Origin: Perkinsus olseni
Taxonomy: Eukaryota; Perkinsozoa; Perkinsida
Direction of reading: 5' to 3'
DNA length: 51,953 nucleotides
Assembly: GCA_013115125.1 (NCBI GenBank)
Contig: JABANN010000218.1
Location: 1 to 51,953, forward strand
The notes under the pieces were generated by a model. That model did not search any database. It was given only the letters and a program-made list of their open reading frames with translations, and was not told the origin of the DNA. The position numbers were made by a program, and so were the translations under genes. Shown piece by piece: positions 36,990 to 48,659 of this stretch. Within the stretch, counting starts at the first letter, position 1. Each line of letters begins with the position of its first letter.

Positions 36990-37864
36990 ACTCACCCAAG
37001 CTGCCATACTCCCAAGTATGCCGACAACAGCGAGCACACCCATGACGGCTGATATCTCCCTCAGCCACGGTACCAGGATCATGATCAGCGATATTGCCGA
37101 GAAAATAATAATCCAAACATCAGCTGAAGAAGAACAACTCACTGTAACCCATTGAGTAGCTGCATTTAGGTGTGGAGCAATGCTCACCACTGACTGCTGG
37201 TGCGATGAGGGCTGCGCATATCCCAATCGCGCCGAGGTCTGTGATCAGTCCTGTAAAGTATTCGAAAAGTATCAGCTGAGAAGACGGCCAAGTGCCCCAC
37301 AGTGCTCGTCAACCAGAACGGAACGTCATTGACACCAGCCTCTTCGGCGAGTAGTGATCGCGGGTGATTACCAGGGTGATGGCGCCTCTGCCAAAATTCC
37401 CGCCACAAAACTCGCCAAGGAACGTGAGCTCCCTTTCGAAGCAGGGCACTCCTTTCTCATCGCCGAATTGTTTCACCTGACGAAACAAGCTGTCAAATAG
37501 CCCCGGCTGGGTCACAAAAAAAGATGCGGGGCTCTCACCTTCTCATTATTCAGGGCAGTCCTGAGCATTTGGATACAAATGAAAGCAAAGTATGCAGCCA
37601 ACGCTTGCGTGATAAATGACGCCCAACCCGCGGTAGTAAACATGAATGGTATAGAGAAGCCTTCAGAGATGAGAGTGTTACAACAGGTAACAGAGAAAGC
37701 CCTGAGAAGAATAACTGAAGTCAATAACATTGAGCACAGGCATCTCACCTGAGGCTGATTCCCCGATCCATCCGTTCACACACTGCCCCGGTACCGTTAT
37801 TTGCAGCCATGGCTGATGCTGACTCGTCAGTGTCGTCACTCACTTTCGCTGAGGGGGCCTCCAT
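36990..37864 (-). CDS. Membrane protein family copy E, N-terminal half
   Basis: ATG at 37864 gives MEAPSAKVSDDTDESASAMA and exon 1 ends ERMDRGISLR. Then ISEGFSIPFMFTTAGWASF...ALNNEK, FGDEKGVPCFERELTFLGEF, LFEYFTGLITDLGAIGICAA and VWIIIFSAISLIMILVPWL, ending GSMAAWV. These are blocks 1-5 of the family order; blocks 6-10 lie 3.3 kb further along the same strand. Introns are short (about 90 nt between blocks 3 and 4). Confidence 0.65.
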
Positions 37865-37899
37865 GGTTGAAAGAAAATCGCCCTAGCTCTCAATTCCAG

Positions 37900-40340
37900 A
37901 GACTCTCTGCTCATTCTGAATGAGCAGTGCTCATTGAGCACACGCCCGAGAGAGCTAACCAGGCCGAGCTCTGCCCACATCAACTACACACAGAGTCTTC
38001 GGTAGGCGATACGACCATGCAGCCGTGTCCAAACAGACTAACTTTGTCAATGGATGAGAATCGCGAGAAAATAAAGGCACTTGATTTAATCAACGGGATT
38101 GACGAAGGTGCTCTGGAACACAGGAAACTCCTCATGTATGGAGAGTAGCAGGAGCCACCGTATCTCAACTGAGACTGCCACTCCCTCGTTGCGGGTACAA
38201 AGCTGATATGAACAAATCAGAGCGCCACGTTCTCATTCTAGCCGCGTGGTGAATTCTGCGTCTCAAAGCCGAGACCATCAGCCTGCCGCGCTACTAACTC
38301 ACCAGATAGAATAACACGTAGCGGAATGAAGGTCCTGTAGTCGGTGCGAACCTGGTTAGACCAATCAGGTTGATGATGATACGACCCACTCGGAACTTCA
38401 AATCCTCATTGAGCCGCGGGATTCCCGAGTCGGGATCGAATTCACAGAGCCTCGGACAGTGTTTTACATGCAATGATTGCAGTGCAATCTGCCCGATTCA
38501 CTCTCAGAGCTGCGAAAGAACAACACCACAGAGGAACCGTGCAATAAGCTATCGAATATGAAATGTCCGTCTTTGAAAGACACGATACATCCAGCAGGCT
38601 CGGAGTCGTGACGCCAGGTTCACGCGAGAACCGGCCTCTCCGGGCACAGGCACACATTGTGTGCCACACAAGACTCGTGTGACCTATGATAAGCTCGATA
38701 TCAGACACGTCATTCTCACGTGGAGAGCTCTCTCTTGTGCCACAAGTGGTGTTCGTACTGATTTACCAGCGAGTATGCTTGGACTCAAGGCAATGCCAAA
38801 AATCACGCAATGCAATCATTCTGCATATGTCCGTCGAGACACTTCTTCGGCAAAGTCGTTCCTGTAACAGGAATCCTGTTGCATTTCTCGTCGGATGCTA
38901 TTCCACAGCCAGTCGATGAATGTCTCGGTGTAGCTCTAGACGAAGCGGAAATATACCCAACACGGCTGCGGAAATTATCGCCCCAGTGAGCGCCTGCCGT
39001 TGCCGACTATTGGGACCTAGCGCAGGCCGATTACTCTGTAGCCCCAGGCTTGTCCGAAGGCGCTAAGGTCACTGGGAGACAGTATGGCCATCTGACCATG
39101 ACGGGTGGTTATTGTGACCGGTGATTGCGAGTGGTGATTGCTAACGGTTATGGCGCGGGTCTTGTACGGAACACTGGGCCTTCAATGGGGCTGCCACCCG
39201 TCGAAGGTTAAACCCGACGGCACACTTTCTTATCCTTCCAAATCGAACCCCGCCAGTAGTGTCCCTCCACATCTTCGCACCGGCTGATGCAATAAGGCCA
39301 ACATCAATGAGCAACCTCCTTGTACGCTCGTAGCAACCACGCCCTCATGAACTCAGCTTGCTTGCGCAGAACAAGTCGTGCTCATGATATACCGCACAGC
39401 CCAGCGTTGAGCATGATCACAAACAGTACGATTTTCCATCCAGAGCATACTTGAGCTTCAAGTCTTGAAGCCCGCTGCCCCGTGACGTCGGTGCTCGAAA
39501 TGCCGTAGCAGCCATAATGTGAATTAGAAAGGACAGCATCATCAATAGAGTTACTCTACTGGAGTGCGTACAAAGGGTGATATGATGTTGGTACAATCAT
39601 CCTTCAAGTGGGGTGAATATCGGTAACTCCTTCGCAGCGTCGAGAAGGCTCATCCAACAGAAATCCTGCTACAAGATCTGGCAAACCTCTATCGTAGGAT
39701 TTTGCGATCAAGATCAGAAAAAGAATCAAATGAGAATTAGAATTCGTTGAAATGAAAATTAGATACAGTAGTGTATTTCCGACTAAAATTTGCATACGAA
39801 TTTACTGCTCGGCGGCAATACGGGAAATAACCTACGCATGTTTGTGCTCAACGCTCGCCGAACGCCGCCCCATAAACTACCCTTCGGGTCTTGCCATCAT
39901 CGGCGACACTTCCCAAATACACTCTGAGTGACCTGCTTCGGTTGATGGAGGGCTGGCGATCGGTCAATGCTCAATCACTGAGCCTCAACGACAACGAAAG
40001 TGTCCTCGGCAGTTCGGCTTCGGCACTCTGCTGCAAGCGCGACTTCAATTTGGCGCAGGTTACCTGCATGTCTCGCAGATAATTCCGGCTGCCTAAGAAA
40101 ACAGCTGCCCCCCCAGTCAAGACGATATCGACCTCTGTCACTAATTGGAGAACTGCAAACTCGAACGTATCTTTAAGGAAGTCAAACAAATGTTAAGTTA
40201 GAGATCAACATTCAAGTGAAATTCTAGTCTGCAGCAATGGTCCACTAGATATCCTACCTAGTATTACGACCTCATAATAGTAGTCCCCACCGGGGATAGA
40301 ACCCAGGTCGTTCGTAAGACAGTCATGAACGTTTCTTCCT
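37900..40340. other. Gene-poor stretch between copy E and copy F
   Basis: A minus-strand frame at 39971-40189 (EFAVLQLVTEVDIVLTGGA) could be an exon downstream of copy F. A tRNA-like block (GGTTCTATCCCCGG on the minus strand) lies at about 40277-40310, so copy F may have an extra 3' intron and exon. Elsewhere only unassigned frames and foldback repeats (TGCTCATTCTGAATGAGCA near 37911) are seen. Confidence 0.35.
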
Positions 40341-40347
40341 ACAGTAT

Positions 40348-43215
40348 TCAGACATCAGCCCAAATTTGAATGATACTGAAGACTGTGCCGAGGATAGCAG
40401 CTGCTGAGGCAACGATAATACCAACATAAAGACCGGCGACAACAGCGGAGCTGCCAGTCCTCATAACAAGGAGGTAAAACCCGAGCGGCACGACGAAAAC
40501 AAGAGCTGAGAAGAAACGACCATCTCACGCCCGCATGAACCCGTGCCAAGCCCCACCTATAGTGATCGCACATCCAGTGACAGCATAGAGTTGAGGCAGG
40601 TGATTTTGAAGGGCGACAGCCAAGCCACATACAACAACAGTGACCAGCCCCCGCCACAATACACGCAACTTAACCGACGCGGTTCGAACCTGATCATCGC
40701 TGAGCTTCACTTTGAAGAACCCATGCAGTAGCGGAGCTTCTACGGCCGATAATGAACCATCACAGCGAAATATGAGGACCACAATGTCGAGTGTGATTAC
40801 CATCAACACTCATGGCCGCATTCAACTGCGAGCAACGGCCCTTACAGGATAGACACCAGCAGGGGCACCTCGAATACCGCAATTCCCATTTCTGATTGCG
40901 AGTTTACACACCAATCATCCGCTGAGTCTGAGCGAAGATATTCCGAAGCGCGCCGGAATACTGCGATGGCCCGTATGAAAGAAGAATGGCAGCAGCATCA
41001 GAACTACTAAATCCCCACGATCGATACTGGTTCAAGCGGCAAGATGCGTGAGGTTCCTGAGATCCCCGTGTATTACCACAGTGGCCTCCGTCACGGCCAT
41101 CAACGGCGTCATTAACACAGGGATGGCCACGAGACCGTAGGCTATGTACACCAGATAGACGAGCACGAATGCTCCATAAGGTATTACTGAGAATAGAACC
41201 CACGACCATGCGAATGACAACCGAATGGCTTAACGATCCAGCCAAACCCACTCACCAGTTTGGTCACTCTCGAGTAGCGTCAGATAATTGGGCGGACATG
41301 CACTATCTCCACAGAGATGCATCCCCAACACTCCAACAACGCTCATATACAAAAATGAGCATCCAAGCGCCGCAGCCAGGCATCTCTCGAAATATCTTCG
41401 CCGTCCACTGTACCCCACTGCCACGCTCTTCTCCATCGTCTGACTGTCCTCTGTTGCCGCAGACGCAACCGTATCGGCCGGTGACGATGGTCGAACAGGG
41501 GATCCACCCTTCACGGACGGTCCTGAGGGTTTATCATTTCAAGATTTCCAACGGCGCCTGCGCCATTAATTCTATTCGCGGAGATGTAGGGACATAATTC
41601 CTCGAACAATTCTGCTATTGTGACGATCGCTCTACAGCGTAGCCTGAAGCTAGGACAAGGTGTTCTTGTATAGCTGGAACAGAGCTCACAAGAAATTGAG
41701 GATTAACTACAGGGCATGCCTCGCGCGAGGACTCTCCCAAGATTTGACTTACCAGAAACGACGCCCACATACGCCGGCAACGAGAAGGCGTTCGAAAAGG
41801 AGAAGACGACAACTCCGAGAAGAACGAAGAAATCGCCAACCCCTCCAGCGGGCGAATAGAATGGGATCATCGGTAAGCTAGATTGATCGTCCTCCGTCAA
41901 TCGAGCGATCGAGGCTATAATCTGACAAAAAGAAAGATACGCCCAGCACCACTTCCCGAATGGCTCCTACCAGTCCGATCAACCCGACCGTCAGGGCCAC
42001 TGGCGTAACGATCGCGCACACGCGTGTGATGTGCTCGTAGATCGGCACCACCGAGAGGGCGAAGGAAAGCACGGCAAATACCAGAACGCAGTAACCATCT
42101 GAAAGACGAATCTAGGACAGAATTTTTCGGGGAAATTATTACTAGCGATTCGAAAAAGTAACGATCCTGCCTCAGCCAGGGCAACCATGTTGGCAATTAA
42201 CGTTAATAAAAACTGTATACTGATCATCTGAAGAGAGGAGAAACCCGAGAATTCACCTCGACCTTCTCCGCCTCGCTTCAACTCGGATAAGGAAGGTAAC
42301 CGTCGATGAGCGTAAAATGAGCCCAACAACAACGACAACTGCGAGGCTCGTCATTCACCCCAGCAGTTGGCGGAAACAGCGCAAACAGCCCGGCCGGATC
42401 AACTACTGTTGATCGGCCGCAGTGAATCACGAGAACGGCCGAATTACGGCGATAATAACGACTTCCCCAAATGAATTTACACCACGGATAGGGTTCCTAG
42501 CCAACGAAGCCAGTCGATGAGAACTAGATTCTACAGAACGTAGTCCATAACAATTCACATGCAAATCGGCCAATCACTGGTGGAGTTCACACGACCCTCC
42601 TACAACTTTATACGCGAAAAAAAGCAAGGCCGGAGAGTATTTCAGCACGGGCCTGCCAACCCAATCACCGGTGTGATGAACACCCTCCCCCCAACCCACT
42701 TACCGTAGTGATTACGGAACGACCTTTCAAGCCGAAGAGCATCTCGGCGATAAAACCATATTCACGGTTCAAAACTTCAACACCTCTAAGCCTGGCATAT
42801 GACGTGACCTGAGCTAATTAATTGCCCTGCCCCGGGATCAAACCTGCGCCCTATTTACTACCGCTTCAGACTGCACTAAGTGAGCTTGCAGCCACACCGC
42901 TCCGCCAACTAGGCCGGTGATGAGCGACGCGATGATTAGGCTGAACCATCCCACTCGGGAGAATGCGTACGGGCTTGCGAGGTTGGTTGATATCAGTGCA
43001 TTCACACACACCAACATGAACGACCTGCGAAGGAATCTCAGGTTGAAGCTGGCATCAAACAAAAACGAACCGCTTCCGCATCCTCCAGCCCTCATCAGTC
43101 TCTTCAGCCACTGCGATTTCTTCGACCTCGGGCGCAGTCGAAAGATTCTCCTGGACGCCGATAATCTCGTTCGAACTCAGCGAAAATCTAATCTTCTTGT
43201 GGAGCCTGTCCACGA
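40348..43215 (-). CDS. Polytopic membrane protein family, copy F (most divergent)
   Basis: Homology to the other copies is visible block by block: DEGWRMRKRF (for ERMERGISLR), NALISTNLASPYAFSRVGWF, YARLRGVEVLNREYGFIAEM (for YAEERGVPSFEREYTFLGEF), QFLLTLIANMVALAEAGS, IYEHITRVCAIVTPVALTVG, LLGVVVFSFSNAFSLPAYVG, SVVGVLGMHLCGDSACPP, VYLVYIAYGLVAIPVLMTPL, LWRGLVTVVVCGLAVALQ and VVPLGFYLLVMRTGSSAV. Stop TGA at 40348-40350. The intron 42809-42861 closes the frame. The first coding exon is not certain; the one ending near 43215 follows an AG (ATTTTCAG), so an upstream start exon is likely. Function unknown. Confidence 0.6.
42809..42861 (-). repeat. Copy F intron with tRNA B-box-like block
   Basis: A 53-nt intron, GTAGTAAATA...GCTCAG, with CGCAGGTTTGATCCCGGGG (T-arm-like). 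Frame closes: LVQSEA-VTSYARLRG. Confidence 0.7.
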
Positions 43216-43995
43216 TAGATGCCTGAAAATAATATTACAACGGAAAACCGGAAATAATGGTAAAATTTCTATTTTTTTCGGTTTTTTCCTGCATTATGAA
43301 TTTCGTATAATCTTCCGGTGAATTTTCTGATTACTATTTGGGCGCAATTTCTGAATAATTTCCGGGTGTATTTTCAGAACAATTTTCGTATGATTTCGAG
43401 GGACGTTTTGCACCAATGACAATCTGCCCGAATCTTAGTTTTACTTTTTTCAACCAGACTGGGTTCGACCTACTTCGTGTCACGCAAGGAGCGAGAAAAG
43501 ATACGATTGAATCATAACCTTGTTGTACTCGATGAAGGTCGAAGCGTGCAACTTGCAGAAAAATAGATACTTTCCCAGAATTTTAGCACGGAATTCTGGT
43601 ATGTATCAACCGACGAAGGAAGAGTTGATTTCAAGTCGGGATTCTCACGAAGGCGAAGATATTCTCGTCGAACAAGGAGCTACAGTAGCCGGAAAAAACT
43701 GATGAAAAAACCGTAAAATGCAGTATTACCTTCTCGGGGCCTTCTTCCGGCTGGGAATCGGGAGTGGGTTGTATAGTGGGGATTAGAAATAGGTAGCAGA
43801 CTTGAAGATTCGACGACCCGAAGTGCTGCTTTTGATTTAGCGCACGCCGTGGTGATCGATTTATCCTCGGACCTCTGCGTATCTTATGCCTACGGATACC
43901 AGATAAGTCGCGAACTCGTCGTGAGTGCTGTATCCTTTTGTCATGCTGGGAAGATACGGAATAGGTCGGGTCGCTGAGCAGTGTTCGAGCTCGCT
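43216..43995. other. Divergent interval between copy F and QCR7
   Basis: About 780 nt that should contain the 5' part of copy F on the minus strand and the QCR7 promoter on the plus strand. GGTCGACC-like and AAGATACGA motifs near 43440-43510 suggest an intron. No exon could be fixed. Confidence 0.35.
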
Positions 43996-44775
43996 ATGTC
44001 TTTTCATCGTGCGTTCGCAAGAGTTGTCTGCAACTACAACAAGAGCATCGAAGGCTCCGTGCCATGGTAGTTCGGGGCGTATCTTAGGTTGAAGCATGGC
44101 AATCACAGGTACCAAGTGAAGCGGGAGAAGTCGCCATTCCAACAAGTGTGGGACGAAGTCTTCACGCCCGTCTGGTTCAAGCTCGTTAAGGGCCCGTAAG
44201 TCTCCCCCACCTTAGAGAGCCGCCGGTTGAGCATACACAGGGGAATGCCTTCAAGTGATGTTGACTATTTCCAACCTATTAGGAATACTAATTGCGATGG
44301 ATAGGATTACCTACACCCAGCCTTCCTCCCGCCGGGGACGATGAAACCGCACAAACCGGGCTGGTCAGGTACGAGCGTTGGGAATATAACGCCCTGGTTG
44401 CTCGCTACAGAGGGATGGGCATTATGGCCGATGATGCTATGAATGATAAGGTATCCGGTTCGATCCCTGGCGACGGCATTTTATCCATTTCAGGATATGA
44501 TCGTCGAACGAGCGCTGGACATCATCCCCGAGGATATCCGTATCCAAAGGTACAGACGGATGATGCGAGGTAAGGTCGACCTCTAGGCGTATCTTTCGAC
44601 CGTTTCATTACCCTCAGGCGCGGTTCTGGCTGGTAGAAAGCTTCATCTTCCGCTAGAGCTACAGAACTACGACCCGATGGTGCCCTACATGGCGCCCTAC
44701 ATCGAAGAGGCCAAATTCCAGATGCAGGAGGAACAGGAGCTGCTGGCCTTTCATCCCTGGGACCGACGACTGTAA
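43996..44775 (+). CDS. QCR7: Cytochrome bc1 complex subunit 7 (QCR7/UQCRB family)
   Basis: Small matrix-side subunit of mitochondrial complex III. Five exons (43996-44066, 44109-44195, 44369-44450, 44494-44569, 44618-44775) total 474 nt, so 157 residues and TAA. Family features: YERWEYNALVARYRGMGIMA (compare the yeast and human GYKKLGL/GFNKLGLM region), ALDIIPEDIRIQRYRRMMR (compare RLP....R.YRI.RA), LHLPLELQNYDPMVPYMAPY and a charged C-terminus. It is longer at the N-terminus than the human and yeast proteins (MSFHRAFARVVCNYNKS...), perhaps a targeting sequence. All four introns have GT-AG ends and close the frame. The ATG at 43996 is the first in frame. Confidence 0.88.
44067..44108 (+). repeat. 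QCR7 intron 1 with GTATCTTAGGTTGAAGC
   Basis: A 42-nt intron containing GCGTATCTTAGGTTGAAGCA. The same string occurs in other introns of the window. Confidence 0.75.
44451..44493 (+). repeat. QCR7 intron 3, tRNA 3'-half-like
   Basis: A 43-nt intron, GTATCC + GGTTCGATCCCTGG + CGACGGCATTTTATCCATTTCAG. Nearly the same layout as the lipid-kinase intron at 4712-4758. Confidence 0.8.
44570..44617 (+). repeat. QCR7 intron 4 with AGGTCGACCT and GTATCTT
   Basis: A 48-nt intron starting GTAAGGTCGACCTCTAGGCG, then GTATCTTTCG and CCCTCAG. It carries the second introner-like motif pair. Confidence 0.75.
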
Positions 44776-45600
44776 GTCGAGCACCTGGGGGAAATTTGGT
44801 ATCTTGTTGTTTTTTAATGAGCGAGGTTTGAAATGAGTTTATAATTTTAGAGTATGAGTATGTAGTAAAGTATAATGCGCGGATCTCGATGGCCGCGTCT
44901 TCCGCTGGTTGAAATATTCATATTTGCGGGCGGCCACTTTACTGTCAGTAGTTCCGAGGACGCTGTTCGCGGATCTGTAGGAATTCTGAACGTACCGGGA
45001 CGCAATATGAACTTAATTGGTTAACTGCCATTATAGTACTTTAAAGGGGCGCCAAGGGACGCGTCAGCTCGGTAAACAGTGCTACGTAGTAGACTTCAGC
45101 GGTCAAAGCCACCGATTCAGCTGAGCTGTCTACCAAGCATCGTCAGCTTCTACTGACGTTACTATGCGCTGTTTGGCAATTATCGAGGATCGCTTTTGAG
45201 CGATCATTCCCGGGTATTTAGCGTTCTCGTCAGTAGCGACTGCCGAGTCATGAGATCGCTGCTTTGACGATGCAGAAAAGCAGAAGCATTTTGCTTTTCA
45301 AGATGCATCATCATTTGTTTGCTTTCTATTTTCCCTTTTTTCAATCAGTTTGGATTCGCTTCATCCTCCGTCCTCCACAGATACACCGCAGGCGTGTCCG
45401 GTTTTGGCGAGACTTCGATGCACTCGACCTTCTTCACTATGTAGCCGCTCGATGGCTGATGAAGTATTGGTACATTCGGCGCTCAGTGCGTCGATCATCA
45501 TCATGGTTTACGATGAGGGAAAATATTTTTTATTTGACCTCGGGTCGATTTTAGTGGTCAATTTGTATTCTGTGGTGTTTCGCTCCGCTAGATTCTCCTG
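44776..45600. other. Intergenic stretch 3' of QCR7
   Basis: No gene recognised. It contains small palindromes (GATCGCTTTTGAGCGATC near 45190) and a copy of TTCGCTCCGCTAG at about 45580, suggesting an intron of the following gene. Confidence 0.35.
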
Positions 45601-45606
45601 ATTTTC

Positions 45607-46044
45607 ATGAGCGGATTTGTCGAAGAAGAAACAGACGACCCAGCAGGCTTCGTTGCGGCTGCGAGGCGACGTGCTTCGAAGCAGCGGCGAAGTCACGACG
45701 ATATCACGACCGAGGATCGAGCCTACGATCTCTCCAGGAAAGATGTGCCCGTTGTCCGAGAGCCCGCTGATGAGCACCTGGAGGTAGTGTTGACTGACTT
45801 GTTGGTAATAGACGGTCTGACGGCCCAGGCTTTGGCGAGGCTGCGGGCCTCGCATGCTCCGGTGATATCTCCTGATCGAGAACGGCAACCAGTGACGCAT
45901 GCGAAGGAACAACCCGGCGTTGATGAAGCGGATAGAAAGCGGTTGTCCCCTGTTGTTGTGGAGGGCCTGAGTTCCGCAGGTGGGCTAGCTAGGAGAAGAT
46001 GCATTGGTGGCAATGCTTTTAGATGGTGCGACGAAGGAGGGTGA
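45607..46044 (+). CDS. Hypothetical protein or exons, charged
   Basis: A 145-codon open frame starting MSGFVEEETDDPAGFVAAAR, rich in Arg, Glu and Asp. A tRNA-like antisense block (GACCGAGGATCGAGCC followed by CTCTCCAG, about 45700-45740) lies inside it, so it probably contains an intron and the full frame is not the true protein. The opposite strand is also open (45723-46013). No family recognised. Confidence 0.35.
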   Translation: MSGFVEEETDDPAGFVAAARRRASKQRRSHDDITTEDRAYDLSRKDVPVVREPADEHLEVVLTDLLVIDGLTAQALARLRASHAPVISPDRERQPVTHAKEQPGVDEADRKRLSPVVVEGLSSAGGLARRRCIGGNAFRWCDEGG

Positions 46045-46589
46045 CACTGGCCACGTTGAGGACAGCGGGAGTAGAGTAAATCGTCGGGTGATAGAAGTCA
46101 AGCCAGTGACCTATGCTGAGTAGTGACGGGCTGGCGTGGAAGAATACCGAATTTTGATGATAATGTTTGATTCGCAAGGAGAGCTAGATGGCTGCTAGTC
46201 GCTCTCCCGTTTTACTTGGAGCATCTACCCCTCAGCTCACGTTCGCTCAGTTTTGGTGGGTCCTTGCTGCGCGGGGCAACGAACATAATGATTCATTCGG
46301 TGCCCACGGTAGTCGGTGTTGGTTTTCGCTCCGTCTCACTACGTTGTCCCAAGGGCGATGTAAAGGCCTCTCAAAGGTTGCAAGGTCATCAATACTGGCA
46401 TCTCCTGGTAGGGGCGCAAAAAGCTTCCTCATGGTAGCTGGTAATCATCGAAGTCCCATGCCGACTGAGAATTCCGGACATACTGCACATTTTTATAGCG
46501 TCAAAAGGTTCGAGCGACCATTATCGAATAGTTAATGGTATTCAACAATTTGTCGGGTACCCTTTAGATCAACCTTCGCTGTGCGTTAG

Positions 46590-47180
46590 ATACGTTGCTG
46601 TCTGCGAGCCACATGTGGGATGGCGAAGGTTCGGAGGTCTCGGTAGGGGACGCCTGGAGGAGGACGATGAGCTAATAAGGAAGCTGGCGCAACAGGCCAA
46701 GTTACCGCTTATCCGCGTACTTTGTGTTCGCCCTGATGTTGGTCGCAGGTGAAGCACTTCAGCCGACAGCTACGCCGAATCAATGCGGAGAAGCAAGCCC
46801 GAGAGAAGAGCAGGCCTCGGGAGGATGATCGGGTGATATCGTTATCAGAGGGAAGATTTGAATCAGTTGTTCTCAGCTTTCCATCGATGCTAGATCTCGA
46901 GGGCTGGAGTTTCACCGTCGTCAAAGAGAAGGGCATAAGATGAATAGGGAGGCTCGGAGCCGTCGAACGCGGAAGTCGAACTCGAAGCGGCTCGGTGGAG
47001 TTTCGGTGATGGTCGCGTGATGGGGGTAGTTGATTTGGTCAGGTCCGAAGGAAGATCAGGAGGCAGCCGAGCGGGCTAGGTTGGAAGAGATGTTGCGACA
47101 GCATGATTGTCTTCGTGCTAAAGTGGATGCATTTCGACGCTGGCTCCATCTTGGTTGCGCCTTCAATGGTAATCGAGAGA
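46590..47180 (+). CDS. Charged coiled-coil protein exons, copy 1
   Basis: Exon pieces read RLEEDDELIRKLAQQAK, HFSRQLRRINAEKQAREKSR, VISLSEGRFESVVLSFPSML, LEGWSFTVVKEKG and EAAERARLEEMLRQHDCLRA, then VDAFRRWLHLGCAFN. The heptad-like, Glu/Arg/Leu-rich pattern predicts a coiled coil. The block from VISLSEGRF to CAFN is repeated at about 48725-49075 with roughly 85-90 percent nucleotide identity by eye. Start, stop and exact introns are not fixed. It may be the 5' part of the same transcript as the following secreted protein, or a separate gene. Confidence 0.45.
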
Positions 47181-47559
47181 TCCGCGTCCGCCACTTCGGT
47201 CGAGGAGATGAGTGGGCAACCGCCTTGAGCTGTGAGTTTGCAGTGCAGATGTTTGAAAACAGTGTGTATTCCCAGAACGCCGCTTTACGGCGGGAGTATC
47301 GCCAACACTGGCTTTATTGGGCCCCTCGTAATTTTTCTCGTGCGATTTTCATGGCTGTTTAGTGGAGCCAGAAGTAGTCTCGGATGACTCAGTGAATGAT
47401 CGAAAGTTGGACCTCATTCGAGCGAGGCTCCGTTCCGGAGGGCACGGGCGCAGGCCAATATTGGCTGTAGCAAAGGCGCCGCACGAAGCTGCGCCATTCC
47501 AATCGATTTCCCCTCGGGCGGATTAGCTCGGCCTTGCATTCCCTTCACAGTAGCTGCTC

Positions 47560-48200
47560 GCGGACCCTCATGCTGACTCGCCGGCCTGGCCAACTCCTCT
47601 GCGTGGTAGCTGCGCTCATACCATAAACAGTCTTCTGTCTGACAAGTCAGAAGCAGAAAAGCTCTGAGAAGGCCCTTGACCCAACCAAGCTCGAGTACCG
47701 CTTGGCTCACCCATCCGACGTTCTGCTGGACACGAAGGTGGACGAGGATGCGGCTGTTTTTGTTGCATACGACACCAAGGCGAAGGTGCGTGGCCTCCAG
47801 GCGAAGGACCTGTCGTCTAGGGAGTAACAGCGACTAGGTGGGGATGCTGTGATAGAGAATTATGCCAAGATGATGATGAGTAGCCTTAATAGGAGTGGTA
47901 GGAATTTCTATGGCGAAGGAAAAGTACGCACACACGCAAAACTACTGAACTCTTTCTGGAGCTTCTGTGGCATAGGTTGCGACTCTCACTCCAACCCTAG
48001 AGGACTCAGATGGACTTAGTCGACTGGAATGTCTGGTAGGCCGTGGTTGGATCTGTCGAATTCGGTCTCGTGAAGCCGGGATCTTATGAAACTCACGAGA
48101 CGGTGTACTTACCATGGGTAGAGGTGGAAGGAGGGCAGAGGAACCAAGACGTGGTGGTAGAAGTGCTCAAGCATCTGTTGGAATATGTAAGTGCCGATTG
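47560..48200 (+). pseudogene. Small secreted protein, copy 1 (stop in signal peptide)
   Basis: Aligns with copy 2 (49269-49700). MLTRRPGQLLCVVAALIP is followed by an in-frame TAA where copy 2 has a Ser codon. Then FCLTSQKQKSSEKALDPTKL, EYRLAHPSDVLLDTKVDEDA, AVFVAYDTKAK and, after an intron of about 270 nt, AVVGSVEFGLVKPGSYETHE and VVEVLKHLLEY. If the TAA is not spliced out this copy is broken. No family recognised. Confidence 0.5.
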
Positions 48201-48659
48201 GTGCCCTTCAACCAGCTGGATGGTCCATCAGGAGGGTTCATAGAAGTTTTTTGACTGCTCTATGTGATACGAATTCAACATCTTCTGGTCATTAGGTTGT
48301 AGTATAACCATTATTTCCAGCACCAGATTTTTAATGATGAGTGAATGCTATTCCATGCAACTGGTGAAATCAGTTTAGTGCTCTCTTCGGTCATAGTAGG
48401 ACTGCTAGGTGGAGATGAAGAAGTGTACTACTTTATTCGTGTTGAAGAAGTAGAATAGTGAGGGTACTCGGATTCCCCCCCCCGGCGGCGTTGATTCTGA
48501 TTTCCCCGCCCTAGTCGTGAGGAGGGTCGCCTCAGCTCCGTCCCCGTGAGAGGGAGTACTGATGATCAGATCAAGCGCGTTAGACCCCAAGTTGTTTTTG
48601 CCTGGACCCGAGAATACTGGGGCCCCAAGGACGACTTCGCCGACACGGTTTGCATGACG

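Noticed and set aside
45723-46013. Minus-strand Ser/Thr-rich frame as a gene
   Set aside because: It overlaps a plus-strand frame with equal claims, and no splice or family evidence favours it.
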